A stretch of 39,069 nucleotides of DNA from Pseudomonadota bacterium (GTDB taxonomy: Bacteria > Pseudomonadota > Gammaproteobacteria > Burkholderiales > Nitrosomonadaceae), in the NCBI GenBank assembly GCA_018240285.1, contig JAFEGA010000021.1:1-39069 (forward strand). The letters run 5' to 3'. The stretch's first letter is position 1, and every line of letters begins with the position of its first letter. The translations under genes and the position numbers were made by a program. Of this stretch, positions 23,896-33,413 are shown one piece after another. Below the pieces are notes generated by a model. It had not been told where the DNA came from and made no database searches. It saw only the letters and a program-made list of their open reading frames with translations.

Positions 23896-25488
23896 ATGAA
23901 ATCCGTCGTTAAGCTAATTATGGCTGGAGTTGCGATTACAACTGCACTGTTTGCTAGTTATTGGTGGGGTAGTACGCAATCACAAAGATCAACCGGTGCT
24001 GCTTTATCCGAAGCAACCAGCACCGAAAAAAAGATTTTATATTATCGCAATCCAATGGGTTTGCCCGATACCTCCCCAGTACCCAAAAAGGATACCATGG
24101 GGATGGATTATCTGCCGGTTTATGAGGGCGAGGAATCTCAATCCGATCAAAGCATTGTGAAAATAAGTACCGAGAAGATTCAAAAACTAGGGGTGCGGAC
24201 TGAAACTGCAACGTTACGTGAACTGACTCGCACTATTAGAGCTGTGGCAACGATACAGGCAGATGAGCGCAAGTTATACACGCTAGTGACCAAGTTTGAG
24301 GGCTGGATCCAGCGGCTCTATGTAAACACTACGGGTCAGGTAGTAAAAAAAGGCGATGCGTTAATGGATGTATACAGTCCTGATTTGATTACCGCGCAAC
24401 AGGAATACTTGATTGCGATAAGAGGATCGCAATCCACCGCTGATAGCGATACCGATGTGCGATCCTCCATGCAGCGATTGGTTACCAGTGCATTGCAAAA
24501 ACTACGCAATTGGGATATTGCGGAAACCGAGTTACAACGCCTGCAGCAAACCGGCGAAGTACGGCAGTATATGACATTGCGCTCTAAAGCCGATGGTGTA
24601 GTGCTGGATAAGAAAGCTGTCATGGGGCAACGCTTTATGCCAGGAGAAGTGCTTTATCAGATTGCTGATTTATCCAGTGTATGGGTGCTAGCTGATGTAT
24701 TTGAACAGGATCTTGGAATGGTGCATCAAGGTCAGGTGGCCACCATCAGAGTGGACTCTTATCCAAACAAAGTATTCAATGGTGAAATCGCTTTCATCTA
24801 TCCCACGGTGACTCCGGAGACGCGTACTGCCATCGTACGCGTTGTACTTCCCAATCCCGATGGATTGCTAAAGCCCGCCATGTATGCACGCGTGGAATTT
24901 GCTTCTTCACACAGTAAAGATAAAGTGCTGGCAATCCCTGATTCAGCTGTGTTGGATACTGGAACCCGCCGGGTGGTGTTGGTGGATCTCGGTGCAGGCC
25001 GATTTGAGCCGCGTACGGTCAAACTGGGTATGCATGCCGATGGCTATGCTGAGGTGTTAGGGGGAATTAATGCTGGAGAAACCATTGTGGTTAAAGCTAA
25101 TTTCCTGATTGATGCAGAAAGTAATCTCAAGGCGGTTCTGAGTGGCTTTGGTCACGGAGGCCACCAACAGCCAGATGAAAAAAAGGAAACTGGAACTGGC
25201 TCGTTAGTTAAAGCATCGCCGTCAAAAACTCATCGTGGTGAAGGAACCATCAATGCCATGGATTTTGCCCATGCAACAATCACACTTGCGCATGGCCCAA
25301 TTGCTAGTCTTCAATGGCCTGCAATGATCATGGATTTTCGCGTTTCTGATCCAGTGTTACTTCGTTCATTAAAGCCTGGACAAAAGGTTATATTCGAAAT
25401 CACCGAGGAATCAGCCGGTGAATATATCATCGTGCACATTCAGCCAGCTGATCTCAGCCTTGGTGCCACCGCTCACGGAGGACATTAA
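23896..25488 (+). CDS. cusB: CusB-like membrane fusion protein with C-terminal CusF domain
   Basis: Starting at ATG 23896 (GGAG 6 bp upstream), this protein of about 530 residues has an N-terminal anchor or signal (VVKLIMAGVAITTALFASYWW). A heavy-metal-binding segment follows, YYRNPMGLPDTSPVPKKDTM with GMDYLPVYE. Next is the CusB adaptor body, with the lipoyl/barrel-sandwich halves around GWIQRLYVNTTGQVVKKGD and RSKADGVVLDKKAVMGQRF. The last 80 residues are a fused CusF domain (EGTINAMDFAHATITLAHGP, then WPAMIMDF), in which the usual WPxMTM reads WPAMIM. CusB links CusA to CusC and accepts Cu(I)/Ag(I). The upstream TTG at 23872 is less likely. cusA begins one base after its stop. Confidence 0.9.
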   Translation: MKSVVKLIMAGVAITTALFASYWWGSTQSQRSTGAALSEATSTEKKILYYRNPMGLPDTSPVPKKDTMGMDYLPVYEGEESQSDQSIVKISTEKIQKLGVRTETATLRELTRTIRAVATIQADERKLYTLVTKFEGWIQRLYVNTTGQVVKKGDALMDVYSPDLITAQQEYLIAIRGSQSTADSDTDVRSSMQRLVTSALQKLRNWDIAETELQRLQQTGEVRQYMTLRSKADGVVLDKKAVMGQRFMPGEVLYQIADLSSVWVLADVFEQDLGMVHQGQVATIRVDSYPNKVFNGEIAFIYPTVTPETRTAIVRVVLPNPDGLLKPAMYARVEFASSHSKDKVLAIPDSAVLDTGTRRVVLVDLGAGRFEPRTVKLGMHADGYAEVLGGINAGETIVVKANFLIDAESNLKAVLSGFGHGGHQQPDEKKETGTGSLVKASPSKTHRGEGTINAMDFAHATITLAHGPIASLQWPAMIMDFRVSDPVLLRSLKPGQKVIFEITEESAGEYIIVHIQPADLSLGATAHGGH

Positions 25489-25489
25489 G

Positions 25490-28400
25490 ATGGTTGGTAA
25501 TATAATCGAATGGTCGGTACGAAATGTCTTTCTGGTACTACTTGGAACCTTTTTTGTGGTAGCTTGGGGCGTGTATGCAGTATTGAAGACGCCTATCGAC
25601 GCAATACCCGATTTATCGGATGCACAGGTCATCATTTACACGGAATATCCCGGACAGGCGCCGCAGGTGGTCGAAGACCAGGTTACCTATCCGCTGACTA
25701 CAGCTATGTTAAGTGTGCCAAAATCAAAGGTTGTCAGAGGATTGTCAAATTTCGGTGTATCGTTTGTGTACGTCATCTTTGAAGATGGAACCGACATCTA
25801 CTGGGCACGTTCGCGAGTACTGGAATACCTGAGCTTCGCAGCAAACCGGTTACCAGAAAATGTCAGGCCTTCGCTCGGCCCGGATGCAACGGGAGTCGGT
25901 TGGGTTTACCAATATGTACTGGTTGCCAAGAATCGCGCACTCGACGAATTGCGCGCGATTCAGGACTGGTTTCTGCGATATCAGTTGACTGCAACACATG
26001 GCGTGTCGGAAGTGGCGAGTGTAGGCGGGTTTGTAAAAAACTACCAAGTCACTGTAGATCCACGACGCCTTCAAGCCTACGGAATATCACTCAAAACAAT
26101 CTCCGATGTTATCACCTCCAGCAACCGCGATGTCGGGGGACGTGTGATCGAGCTGACGGAAACTGAGTATATGGTTCGCGGCAAGGGCTATCTACGCGGA
26201 ATTAGTGATCTTGAGAATCTGGTTGTGAAGGCACACGAGGGTATGCCGGTATTGCTGCGCCATGTTGCCCGGGTGGAATTAGTACCTGATGAGCGCCGTG
26301 GCATTACCGAACTCAACGGAGAAGGAGAAGTTGTTTCGGGTATCGCAGTGGCGCGGCATGGTGAAAACGCTCTCAATGTTACCCATAATCTCGAAAAAAA
26401 GATCGACGAAATCGCATCTGGTTTACCGGAAGGTGTTTCGATTCAGCCTGTCTACAATCGCTCGGAGTTGATTCACCGCGCCATCGCGACGCTAAACGAA
26501 GTATTTATCGAACAGATCATAATCGTGGCGCTGGTATGTGTGGTTTTTCTAATGCATGTGCGCAGTGCGTTGGTTGCGATCATCATGCTTCCGATCGGTG
26601 TGCTGATCGCCTTCATAGCAATGTTTCACCTTGGTATCAATTCCAACATTATGAGCCTTGCCGGTATTGCGCTGGCGATCGCCGAAATGACCGATGCAGC
26701 CATCGTTATGGTCGAAAATGCACATAAACATCTTGCGCGCCTTGCTCCCGATGAATCACGCTCAGAGGCTGTCATCGCAGCCTGCAAAGAAGTCGGCCCA
26801 CCGCTGTTCTTCAGCCTATTGATTATCACGGTATCGTTCCTACCGGTGTTTGTGCTCGAAGCACAGGAAGGACGCATGTTTCATCCACTTGCATATACCA
26901 AGACCTTTGCGATGGCGGGCGCAGCGCTGCTTTCGATCACTTTGGTACCAGCTTTGATCCTACTTTTGCTTCGTGGCCGCATTCCGCGCGAGCAGGACAA
27001 TCCGTTGGGTCGCATCATGATCCAGATCTATCGGCCTGTAATGTCTCAGGTGTTACAGTGGAAAAAAGTCATCGTCATGACAGCAGTCGTAGTAGTTGCG
27101 ATTACTGTTTATCCAGCGCTCAAGCTGGGGACAGAATTCATGCCAACATTGAATGAAGGCACACTACTTTATATGCCAGTAACACTTCCGGGTATTTCCG
27201 TTACCAAGGCTGGAGAAATCCTGCAAACACAGAATAAAATCATTAAAAGCTTTCCCGAAGTAGCATCGGTATTGGGCAAAGCCGGACGCGCTAATACCGC
27301 TACCGATCCAGCACCGCTGGAAATGACTGAAACGATCATTAACCTTAAATCCCAAAAAGAATGGCGTCCAGGCATGACCATCGACAAGTTGATCGCCGAA
27401 TTGGATCAAGCATTACAAATGCCAGGAGTCAGTAATGCCTGGACGATGCCGATCAAAAATAGGAATGATATGCTTGCCACCGGCATACGCACACCCGTCG
27501 GAATCAAAGTGTTCGGCAAGGATTTGGGCGAGATTGAAAAACTTGCCAAGCAGATTGAGGCAGCTGTAAAAACAGTGCCAGGAACCAGTAGTGCCTACGC
27601 AGAACGCACGACTGGCGGCTACTATCTTGATGTTGAGCCCGATCGTCTTGAACTTGCCCGATACGGATTGGCTGTCGGCGATTTATTGTCTGTGATTTCA
27701 GCAGCGCTTGGCGGCGAGATGGTGACGACCACGGTTGAAGGCCGGGAACGCTTTGGTGTTACCGTACGCTATCCACGCGAGCTACGCAGCGATCCGCAGG
27801 CAATTGCTACTCAGGTGCTGGTCCCGACCATGGGAGCCACAATGATTCCGCTTGGCCAGCTTGCACGAATCAGCCTTGTCAAAGGCCCGCCAAGCATTCG
27901 TACGGAGAATGCACTACTGTCCGCGTATATTTTTGTTGATATTCGTGATCGTGATATCGGTAGCTACGTTGCAGCCGGACAGAAAGCAGTGCGCGAACAG
28001 GTGCAATTTCCACCCGGATACTATGCCACCTGGAGCGGGCAATTCGAATACATGGAGCGGGCCACCGAAAAACTGAAAGTAGTGGTGCCAATCACTCTTC
28101 TGATGGTATTCCTGCTTGTATATTTGAATTTCAATCGTCTCACTGAGACATTGATAGTTATGCTATCGGTACCTTTTTCCGTAGTCGGAGGTATCTGGCT
28201 GATGTATTGGCTCGACTACAACATGAGCATCGCAGCCGCAATTGGTTTCATCGGCCTCGTTGGTATTGCGGCTGAGTCTGGAATGGTCATGCTCGAGTTT
28301 CTCGATCAGGCGCTCAAAGATGTGACTGCAAAGCGCGAAGCTTCTGGTAGTAAAGTCACCGTCGAGGATCTTTACGAAGCGGTAGTGCAAGGGGCGGTAT

Positions 28401-28639
28401 ATCGAATACGACCCGTGATGATGACCATCGCGGGAAGCGTCTTGGGCTTGCTTCCGGTTATGTTTAGCAGCGGCACGGGTTCCGAAGTAATCCGGCGCAT
28501 TTCTGCCCCGATGGTGGGCGGTATGGTTTCCGCTACAGTACTAACATTGATCGTATTTCCCGCAGTCTATGCGCTTGTCAAGGAAATTTCAATTCGGCAT
28601 TCACTTAAAACGGAAAAGAGGGAAGGTTTATCATCATGA
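25490..28639 (+). CDS. cusA: CusA-like heavy-metal RND efflux pump
   Basis: This RND proton-driven pump of the HME family is about 1049 residues from the ATG at 25490 (GGAGG just upstream); the frame is open earlier but overlaps cusB. It shows the 12-helix RND plan. The proton-relay region in TM4 reads LAGIALAIAEMTDAAIVMVE, and the TM10 region reads GFIGLVGIAAESGMVMLE. Met in the contexts PLEM, NDML and GGEM align, as I recall them, with the three Cu(I)-binding methionines of E. coli CusA (M573, M623, M672), supporting monovalent copper/silver specificity. The WTMPIKNRNDMLATGIRTP block is typical of CusA/SilA. The TM4 EMTDA differs from the usual GAMVDA. The stop overlaps the next ATG. Confidence 0.92.
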   Translation: MVGNIIEWSVRNVFLVLLGTFFVVAWGVYAVLKTPIDAIPDLSDAQVIIYTEYPGQAPQVVEDQVTYPLTTAMLSVPKSKVVRGLSNFGVSFVYVIFEDGTDIYWARSRVLEYLSFAANRLPENVRPSLGPDATGVGWVYQYVLVAKNRALDELRAIQDWFLRYQLTATHGVSEVASVGGFVKNYQVTVDPRRLQAYGISLKTISDVITSSNRDVGGRVIELTETEYMVRGKGYLRGISDLENLVVKAHEGMPVLLRHVARVELVPDERRGITELNGEGEVVSGIAVARHGENALNVTHNLEKKIDEIASGLPEGVSIQPVYNRSELIHRAIATLNEVFIEQIIIVALVCVVFLMHVRSALVAIIMLPIGVLIAFIAMFHLGINSNIMSLAGIALAIAEMTDAAIVMVENAHKHLARLAPDESRSEAVIAACKEVGPPLFFSLLIITVSFLPVFVLEAQEGRMFHPLAYTKTFAMAGAALLSITLVPALILLLLRGRIPREQDNPLGRIMIQIYRPVMSQVLQWKKVIVMTAVVVVAITVYPALKLGTEFMPTLNEGTLLYMPVTLPGISVTKAGEILQTQNKIIKSFPEVASVLGKAGRANTATDPAPLEMTETIINLKSQKEWRPGMTIDKLIAELDQALQMPGVSNAWTMPIKNRNDMLATGIRTPVGIKVFGKDLGEIEKLAKQIEAAVKTVPGTSSAYAERTTGGYYLDVEPDRLELARYGLAVGDLLSVISAALGGEMVTTTVEGRERFGVTVRYPRELRSDPQAIATQVLVPTMGATMIPLGQLARISLVKGPPSIRTENALLSAYIFVDIRDRDIGSYVAAGQKAVREQVQFPPGYYATWSGQFEYMERATEKLKVVVPITLLMVFLLVYLNFNRLTETLIVMLSVPFSVVGGIWLMYWLDYNMSIAAAIGFIGLVGIAAESGMVMLEFLDQALKDVTAKREASGSKVTVEDLYEAVVQGAVYRIRPVMMTIAGSVLGLLPVMFSSGTGSEVIRRISAPMVGGMVSATVLTLIVFPAVYALVKEISIRHSLKTEKREGLSS

Positions 28640-29295
28640 AAAAATCTCCCCGCTATATCCCGGCGTTTCATTTTCATTGGCTGACGCGTTGGTACGATCC
28701 GATAATGCGGAGCTTGTTTCCTGAGGCGACGTTAAAGACTGCATTGATCGCGCAAGCCCGCATCCATCCCGGCCAAGATGTGCTGGATGTGGGCTGCGGT
28801 ACGGGCACGCTCACTCTGATGATCAAACAAATTCAACCGGATGCCGCAGTAAATGGATTTGATATGGATCCCCAGATATTAGACATCGCACGAAGGAAGG
28901 CCGAGCAAACAGGAATGTCTATCGTCCTGCAACAGGGTACGGCGACTTGTTTGCCCTATCCGGACGAAAGCTTTGATCACGTTTTCGCTAGCCTGATGTT
29001 GCATCATTTGACGCGGCAAGATAAGCAGCAAGCACTCAGGGAGGCATTTCGCGTATTGAAGCCCGGTGGCGAGTTGCATGTCGCAGATTTTAGCAAACCG
29101 CACGATTTAGTCATGTGGCTAATCTCTCTGGTAATGCGGTGGGCTGAAGAGGTTCACGATAACATTCTGGGTTTATTGCCGATTTTTATAGCGGATGCCG
29201 GATTTCATCCGATAGAGGAGACTACCCGTTATCGCACAGTGGTTGGCGCCATCGCTTTATACCGCGCCTGCAAACCAATGAGAAATGAGCTATGA
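28636..29295 (+). CDS. Class I SAM-dependent methyltransferase (UbiE-like)
   Basis: This 219-residue Rossmann-fold methyltransferase has SAM motif I VLDVGCGTGTLTL at about residues 51-63 and the acidic strand-2 end FDMDPQILDIA. Its post-motifs include ATCLPYPDESFDHVFASLML and FRVLKPGGELHVADF. It resembles the UbiE/Methyltransf_11 group, whose members act on quinones, lipids or small molecules; the substrate here cannot be read. It lacks a signal peptide or membrane segment. The ATG overlaps the cusA stop (ATGA), and its own stop overlaps the P-type ATPase start (ATGA), so it is translated as part of the efflux operon. A role in metal or quinone handling is possible but speculative. Confidence 0.8.
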   Translation: MKKSPRYIPAFHFHWLTRWYDPIMRSLFPEATLKTALIAQARIHPGQDVLDVGCGTGTLTLMIKQIQPDAAVNGFDMDPQILDIARRKAEQTGMSIVLQQGTATCLPYPDESFDHVFASLMLHHLTRQDKQQALREAFRVLKPGGELHVADFSKPHDLVMWLISLVMRWAEEVHDNILGLLPIFIADAGFHPIEETTRYRTVVGAIALYRACKPMRNEL

Positions 29296-31994
29296 ATGCA
29301 TGGCATAGCCAATCAATAGCCGAACTCGAACATCTCATTGCGACCGATGTGGAGCGGGGACTTACCGATGAGGAAGTGGCTGCTCGCCTCGTACGCAATG
29401 GGCCTAATAAACTACGAAAGGGTAAGCGATTTTCAGCCTTGGCAATTTTTGTAAGTCAGTTTAAAAGCCTGGTTATTTGGGTATTGATTGGCGCAGCCGC
29501 TGTTTCAACAGCGCTGGGTGAAAGCATTGATGGCATCGCCATTATTGCCATCGTAATATTGAATGCGTTGATTGGTTTCATTCAAGAATATCGTGCCGAA
29601 AAGGCTGCTGCCGCTTTGGCTGATATGGTAGCTCCTCATTGTCGCGTAGTGCGCAATGGCCATAGCGTGGTGGTTGCTGCAACCGAAATCGTACCCGGCG
29701 ATGTTCTGTTGCTTGAAGGAGGGGATCTGGTTACTGCGGATGCCCGTCTGATCCAGGCCTCTGTTCTACGCATTAACGAAGCACCGTTTACTGGTGAATC
29801 GCAAGCTGTAAACAAATTTACGGATAATTTGCCTCCGGAAACAGCTTTGGCCGAGCGAAAAAATATGGTTTTTCTTGGTACCAGCGTAACAGGCGGTTCC
29901 GGTCGCGCATTGGTCGTTAATACCGGCATGGAAACGGAACTCGGTCACATCGCTAAACTGTTGGAGACTGCCGAAAGTGGAGAAACTCCGTTGCAAATCC
30001 AGCTCGACCGAGTAGGACGTATGCTATTGCTGGCCTGTTTCAGCATTGTTACACTGATTTTCGGGCTAGGGTTATTGCGGGAGATAGCGCCATTTGAGCT
30101 TTTCTTAAGCACGGTGAGTCTCGCCGTTGCTGCTATTCCCGAGGGATTGCCAGCGGTAGTGACTATCGCGCTTGCCTTGGGTGTACAGCGCATGGTGCGG
30201 CGGAATGCATTGGTGCGACGCCTGGCTTCGATTGAAACATTAGGCCGCGCTCAGGTCATTTGTACGGACAAGACGGGCACCCTGACGATGGGTGAAATGA
30301 CTGCTTGCAAATTAGTCACGGCAGATAACTTGTATCGCATCACTGGCGAAGGCTACTCAACCGAGGGTGCGTTTTTTGCTGGCAATGCAGAAATCCCGGT
30401 GGAGAGAACCCCATCACTTCTCGCGCTGCTCCGTGCATCGGCTGCTTGCAACGATGCCGAGCTAGCTTTAATTGATGGTCGATCCATGATAGTGGGCGAT
30501 CCTACTGAAGGAGCACTGCTGGTTGCTGCCGCCAAAGGCAATATTACCCGGCAAATGATTGAGGCTGAAATGCCACGACTAGCCATTGTCCCTTTCGATT
30601 CCGCTCGTAAACGTATGACTGTAATCCGTCGGCAGGAAAATCATTCCTGGGCATTCGTCAAAGGTGCACCGGAAGTGATTCTCAGCCGTTGCACCCGAAT
30701 CCGTACTGACCAGGGAGTAAGGGATCTGACAGAAAGTGATCGTGTCCGGCTTCTCCATGCTAATACGTTGCTGGCAAACGATGCGCTACGCGTACTTGCG
30801 GTTGCTGAGCGCATCCTGGATGGCTTTAGTTTCGAAGGAGGCAAAGTGGCAGATGATGCTGAGATCGAGAAGGAACTTATCTTTCTGGGGCTAATAGGCT
30901 TACAGGATCCGCCGCGCGCAGAGGCAAAGGAGGCTGTGGCCAAATGCAAACGGGCTGGTATCAAAACTGTGATGATTACTGGTGATCATCCTGATACGGC
31001 ACGAGCGATAGGACGTGAGCTGGGTATTCTGGGTAAGAATGACGAAATTCTCGCAGGTATCGAACTCGACCGATTGAATGATGAAGCGCTGAAGGAGCGT
31101 GTATCAAGGGTTTCCGTTTATGCGCGCGTCACCGCCGAGCACAAGCTTCGCATCGTCCGCGCGTGGAAGGAGCAAAGTGCGGTAGTGGCGATGACCGGAG
31201 ATGGGGTGAACGATGCTCCCGCAATCAAGGAAGCATCCATTGGTATCGCTATGGGCGTTACTGGCACCGAGGTGACCAAGGAAGCGGCGGATATCATTAT
31301 TACGGATGACAACTTTGCTTCTATTGTCGCTGCTGTGGAAGAAGGACGGGGCATTTATGACAACATTGCTAAAACTTTGGCCTATCTGCTGGGTAGCAGT
31401 ACCGGCGAATTAATCGTGATGCTGGTCGCAGTTCTACTGGGCTGGCCGCTTCCTCTATTGCCTTTACATCTTCTGTGGATCAACTTGGTAACTGATGGCT
31501 TTGCGGCTCTGGCGTTGTCGACCGATCCGGTTGACTCCGACGTGTTGGACCGTCCACCGCGGAATCCACAGACGGCGTTAATCAATCGTGATTTAATCAA
31601 GCTAACACTATTTACCGGCTTACTGACCGCCAGCGTGACGCTGGGTGTATTTGCCTATGAGCTCTACATAATGGATAGCAGTCTTGAACAAGCCCGCGAT
31701 GCTGCGTTTACTACTTTAGTGATTGCCGGGTTGCTGCGCGCCTTTGGGGCCCGAAGCGAGCAGCGGGCCATTTGGGAAATAAGCATGTTTTCCAATATAA
31801 GGTTATTTTTGGTTGTAGCAGTATGTTTTGGCTTGCAGTTGGCGATACACCATGTCCCTATGTTTCAAACCTTATTTGGGGTTGAACCTATTACGCTAAG
31901 TCAATGCATAGGGTGGTTCGCGGTAGGATTCATACCCTTGATCGTTCTGGAGTTGAGAAAATACATTCGCTATCGTCTTATAAAGGAGATTTGA
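29292..31994 (+). CDS. P2-type cation-transporting ATPase (Ca2+-ATPase-like)
   Basis: This 900-residue P-type ATPase has the full motif set. There is an N-terminal cation ATPase domain (SIAELEHLIATDVERGLTDE) and the A-domain loop around FTGESQAVNK. TM4 has AAIPEGLPAVVTIALALG, the phosphorylation site is ICTDKTGTLTMGEM (Asp near residue 327), and the hinge is VAMTGDGVNDAPAIK. TM6 has NLVTDGFAALAL. The PEGLP and NLVTDG motifs are of the P2A (SERCA/PMR1) type for Ca2+ or Mn2+, not the P1B heavy-metal type, which would have CPC. Ten membrane helices are expected. It is coupled to the upstream methyltransferase by ATGA. Why a P2-type pump sits in a copper operon is unclear; Mn2+, Ca2+ or Na+ transport is possible. 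Confidence 0.88.
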   Translation: MNAWHSQSIAELEHLIATDVERGLTDEEVAARLVRNGPNKLRKGKRFSALAIFVSQFKSLVIWVLIGAAAVSTALGESIDGIAIIAIVILNALIGFIQEYRAEKAAAALADMVAPHCRVVRNGHSVVVAATEIVPGDVLLLEGGDLVTADARLIQASVLRINEAPFTGESQAVNKFTDNLPPETALAERKNMVFLGTSVTGGSGRALVVNTGMETELGHIAKLLETAESGETPLQIQLDRVGRMLLLACFSIVTLIFGLGLLREIAPFELFLSTVSLAVAAIPEGLPAVVTIALALGVQRMVRRNALVRRLASIETLGRAQVICTDKTGTLTMGEMTACKLVTADNLYRITGEGYSTEGAFFAGNAEIPVERTPSLLALLRASAACNDAELALIDGRSMIVGDPTEGALLVAAAKGNITRQMIEAEMPRLAIVPFDSARKRMTVIRRQENHSWAFVKGAPEVILSRCTRIRTDQGVRDLTESDRVRLLHANTLLANDALRVLAVAERILDGFSFEGGKVADDAEIEKELIFLGLIGLQDPPRAEAKEAVAKCKRAGIKTVMITGDHPDTARAIGRELGILGKNDEILAGIELDRLNDEALKERVSRVSVYARVTAEHKLRIVRAWKEQSAVVAMTGDGVNDAPAIKEASIGIAMGVTGTEVTKEAADIIITDDNFASIVAAVEEGRGIYDNIAKTLAYLLGSSTGELIVMLVAVLLGWPLPLLPLHLLWINLVTDGFAALALSTDPVDSDVLDRPPRNPQTALINRDLIKLTLFTGLLTASVTLGVFAYELYIMDSSLEQARDAAFTTLVIAGLLRAFGARSEQRAIWEISMFSNIRLFLVVAVCFGLQLAIHHVPMFQTLFGVEPITLSQCIGWFAVGFIPLIVLELRKYIRYRLIKEI

Positions 31995-32037
31995 AAAATA
32001 ATAATTATATTGGTCTCTGTGTACTAATGGAGCACAC

Positions 32038-32811
32038 ATGTTAGACGGGGATCAAATGAACAAAACAGGCAGGCACTCAGAAGCGTATTGCCAACATTGT
32101 GGAAAGCTTCTTGAAAGGCAACCGTATATTTCTGTGGGTGCTACATACTGTTCCGAACATTGTTTCCTCAGAACCATAGATGTCTGTGCCAGTCAGGAAG
32201 ATATGTTCAACCTCTTAGCAGAAACTTTGGTGAATGCGCTGGATCTGCGGGAGCACGAAACGGGTTTGCACTCCAAGCGCGTCGCCTGCCATACGATGGT
32301 GCTCGCACGTCGCTTTACCTTCGATCCGAATGTATTGCAGCAAATATACTGGGGGACATTACTGCATGATATTGGCAAGATTGGTATCTCCGATGCCATT
32401 TTACTGAAAGCTGGCTCTTTAACAGAATCTGAATGGATCGAAATGAAGACACATCCAGAAAAAGGCTACCATCTCATTTCGCGAATACCTGCCATGACAG
32501 ATGCAGCAAATATCATTCTCTGTCATGAGGAACGCTATGATGGTTCAGGTTACCCAAAAGGACTGAGTGGCGGTCGTATTCCATTAGGTGCACGTCTATT
32601 CATGGTGATAGATGCCTTGGATTCGATAACCTCTAATCGGCCTTATCGTAAGGGTCATTCTTTTGAGTTCGCCAAAGCAGAGATTCTACGTATGAAGGGA
32701 AGCCAGTTTGACCCGGAAGCCGTAGATGCTTTCAACGCCGAAGAGGAAGTGCTGCAAAAAATGGTTATTGCTAAATGCCATAACCATCCTTCGTTAGTGT
32801 CAAGCAAATGA
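32038..32811 (+). CDS. HD-GYP domain protein with Cys-rich N-terminus
   Basis: This 257-residue protein is a likely cyclic-di-GMP phosphodiesterase or related HD hydrolase. The N-terminus has two Cys clusters, YCQHCGKLL and YCSEHCF, spaced like a treble-clef zinc or metal site. The HD-GYP domain (about residues 60-235) has HSKRVACH, HDIGKIGISDAILLKAG, MKTHPEKGYHLI and HEERYDGSGYPKGLSGG, ending ARLFMVIDALDSITSNRPYR. In the GYP motif the usual His-His pair is Cys-His (ILCHEERYDG), a deviation seen in a subset of HD-GYP proteins that may alter metal use. The ATG at 32038 follows GGAG; an ATG at 32056 is possible. It is 43 bp after the ATPase gene. Coupling metal status to c-di-GMP is an inference. 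Confidence 0.83.
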   Translation: MLDGDQMNKTGRHSEAYCQHCGKLLERQPYISVGATYCSEHCFLRTIDVCASQEDMFNLLAETLVNALDLREHETGLHSKRVACHTMVLARRFTFDPNVLQQIYWGTLLHDIGKIGISDAILLKAGSLTESEWIEMKTHPEKGYHLISRIPAMTDAANIILCHEERYDGSGYPKGLSGGRIPLGARLFMVIDALDSITSNRPYRKGHSFEFAKAEILRMKGSQFDPEAVDAFNAEEEVLQKMVIAKCHNHPSLVSSK

Positions 32812-32993
32812 ACTATATTGTAGAGGTTGATCTTGTCACTAACAGCGAGTTCACTCACTAACCCGCTAAGAACAGCGTATTTTTTCAATTATCACAGCAT
32901 TGGGGATACTCGGTGGCTACTTTATACCGAGGATTACGAATTAAATTATAGAGTTTAGGTATATTTCTTTGATTTAACTACCAGGAGATACTT

Positions 32994-33347
32994 ATGAAAG
33001 CACGTATATTCTTTGCAACCTTGGTGATTCTGGCTTCATTGATTTCCTGTGCACAAATGAATCCCCACCCGATGGAGATGACCAGCGCGGTTCGTAATGC
33101 CAAAACCAGTGTTGACCATGAAGCATTGGCCAAACACTATGAGGATGCAGTTCATGAAATGCAGCTAAAAGTAGAAGAGCACAAAAAACTGCTTGAAGAA
33201 TATGAGAAACACCCTTATTACTATCCCAAGCGCGCCCAAGACCTCCAAGGGCATTGTTGGAGTCTGATAAAAAGTTATGAGCAAGCTGTAGAGGCAAATA
33301 TGAGCATGGCGAAAATTCACCACCAAATAGCGGATGAAGTAAAGTAA
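32994..33347 (+). CDS. Small His/Met-rich lipoprotein, copy 2 of 3
   Basis: This 117-residue paralogue of the proteins at 21126 and 35755 has the signal MKARIFFATLVILASLISC, with the lipobox Cys at residue 19. The mature part starts CAQMNPHPMEMTSAV, identical over the first nine residues to copy 1. HEALAKHYEDAV, EEHKKLLEEYE, a conserved internal Cys in LQGHCWSLI and YEQAVEANMSMAKIHHQIA follow. Length from the lipidated Cys to the end is the same in all three. A strong AGGAGA ribosome-binding site precedes the ATG, and a 182-bp gap upstream leaves room for its own promoter. It sits between the HD-GYP gene and the copper ATPase. Function unknown. Confidence 0.75.
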   Translation: MKARIFFATLVILASLISCAQMNPHPMEMTSAVRNAKTSVDHEALAKHYEDAVHEMQLKVEEHKKLLEEYEKHPYYYPKRAQDLQGHCWSLIKSYEQAVEANMSMAKIHHQIADEVK

Positions 33348-33413
33348 TGTCCACAACTTAAGAACGACAGACTCGTAGCCTTCAGGTTAGATATGATTTA
33401 TGGGAGGGTCAAA

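Noticed and set aside
25418..25489. Upstream extension of cusA into cusB
   Set aside because: The ATG at 25490 has GGAGG directly upstream and gives the normal CusA N-terminus and length.
32845..32900. Imperfect stem AGCGAGTT/AACCCGCT followed later by a T-run
   Set aside because: The stem has a mismatch and the T-run is about 20 bp away, so a terminator call is too weak.
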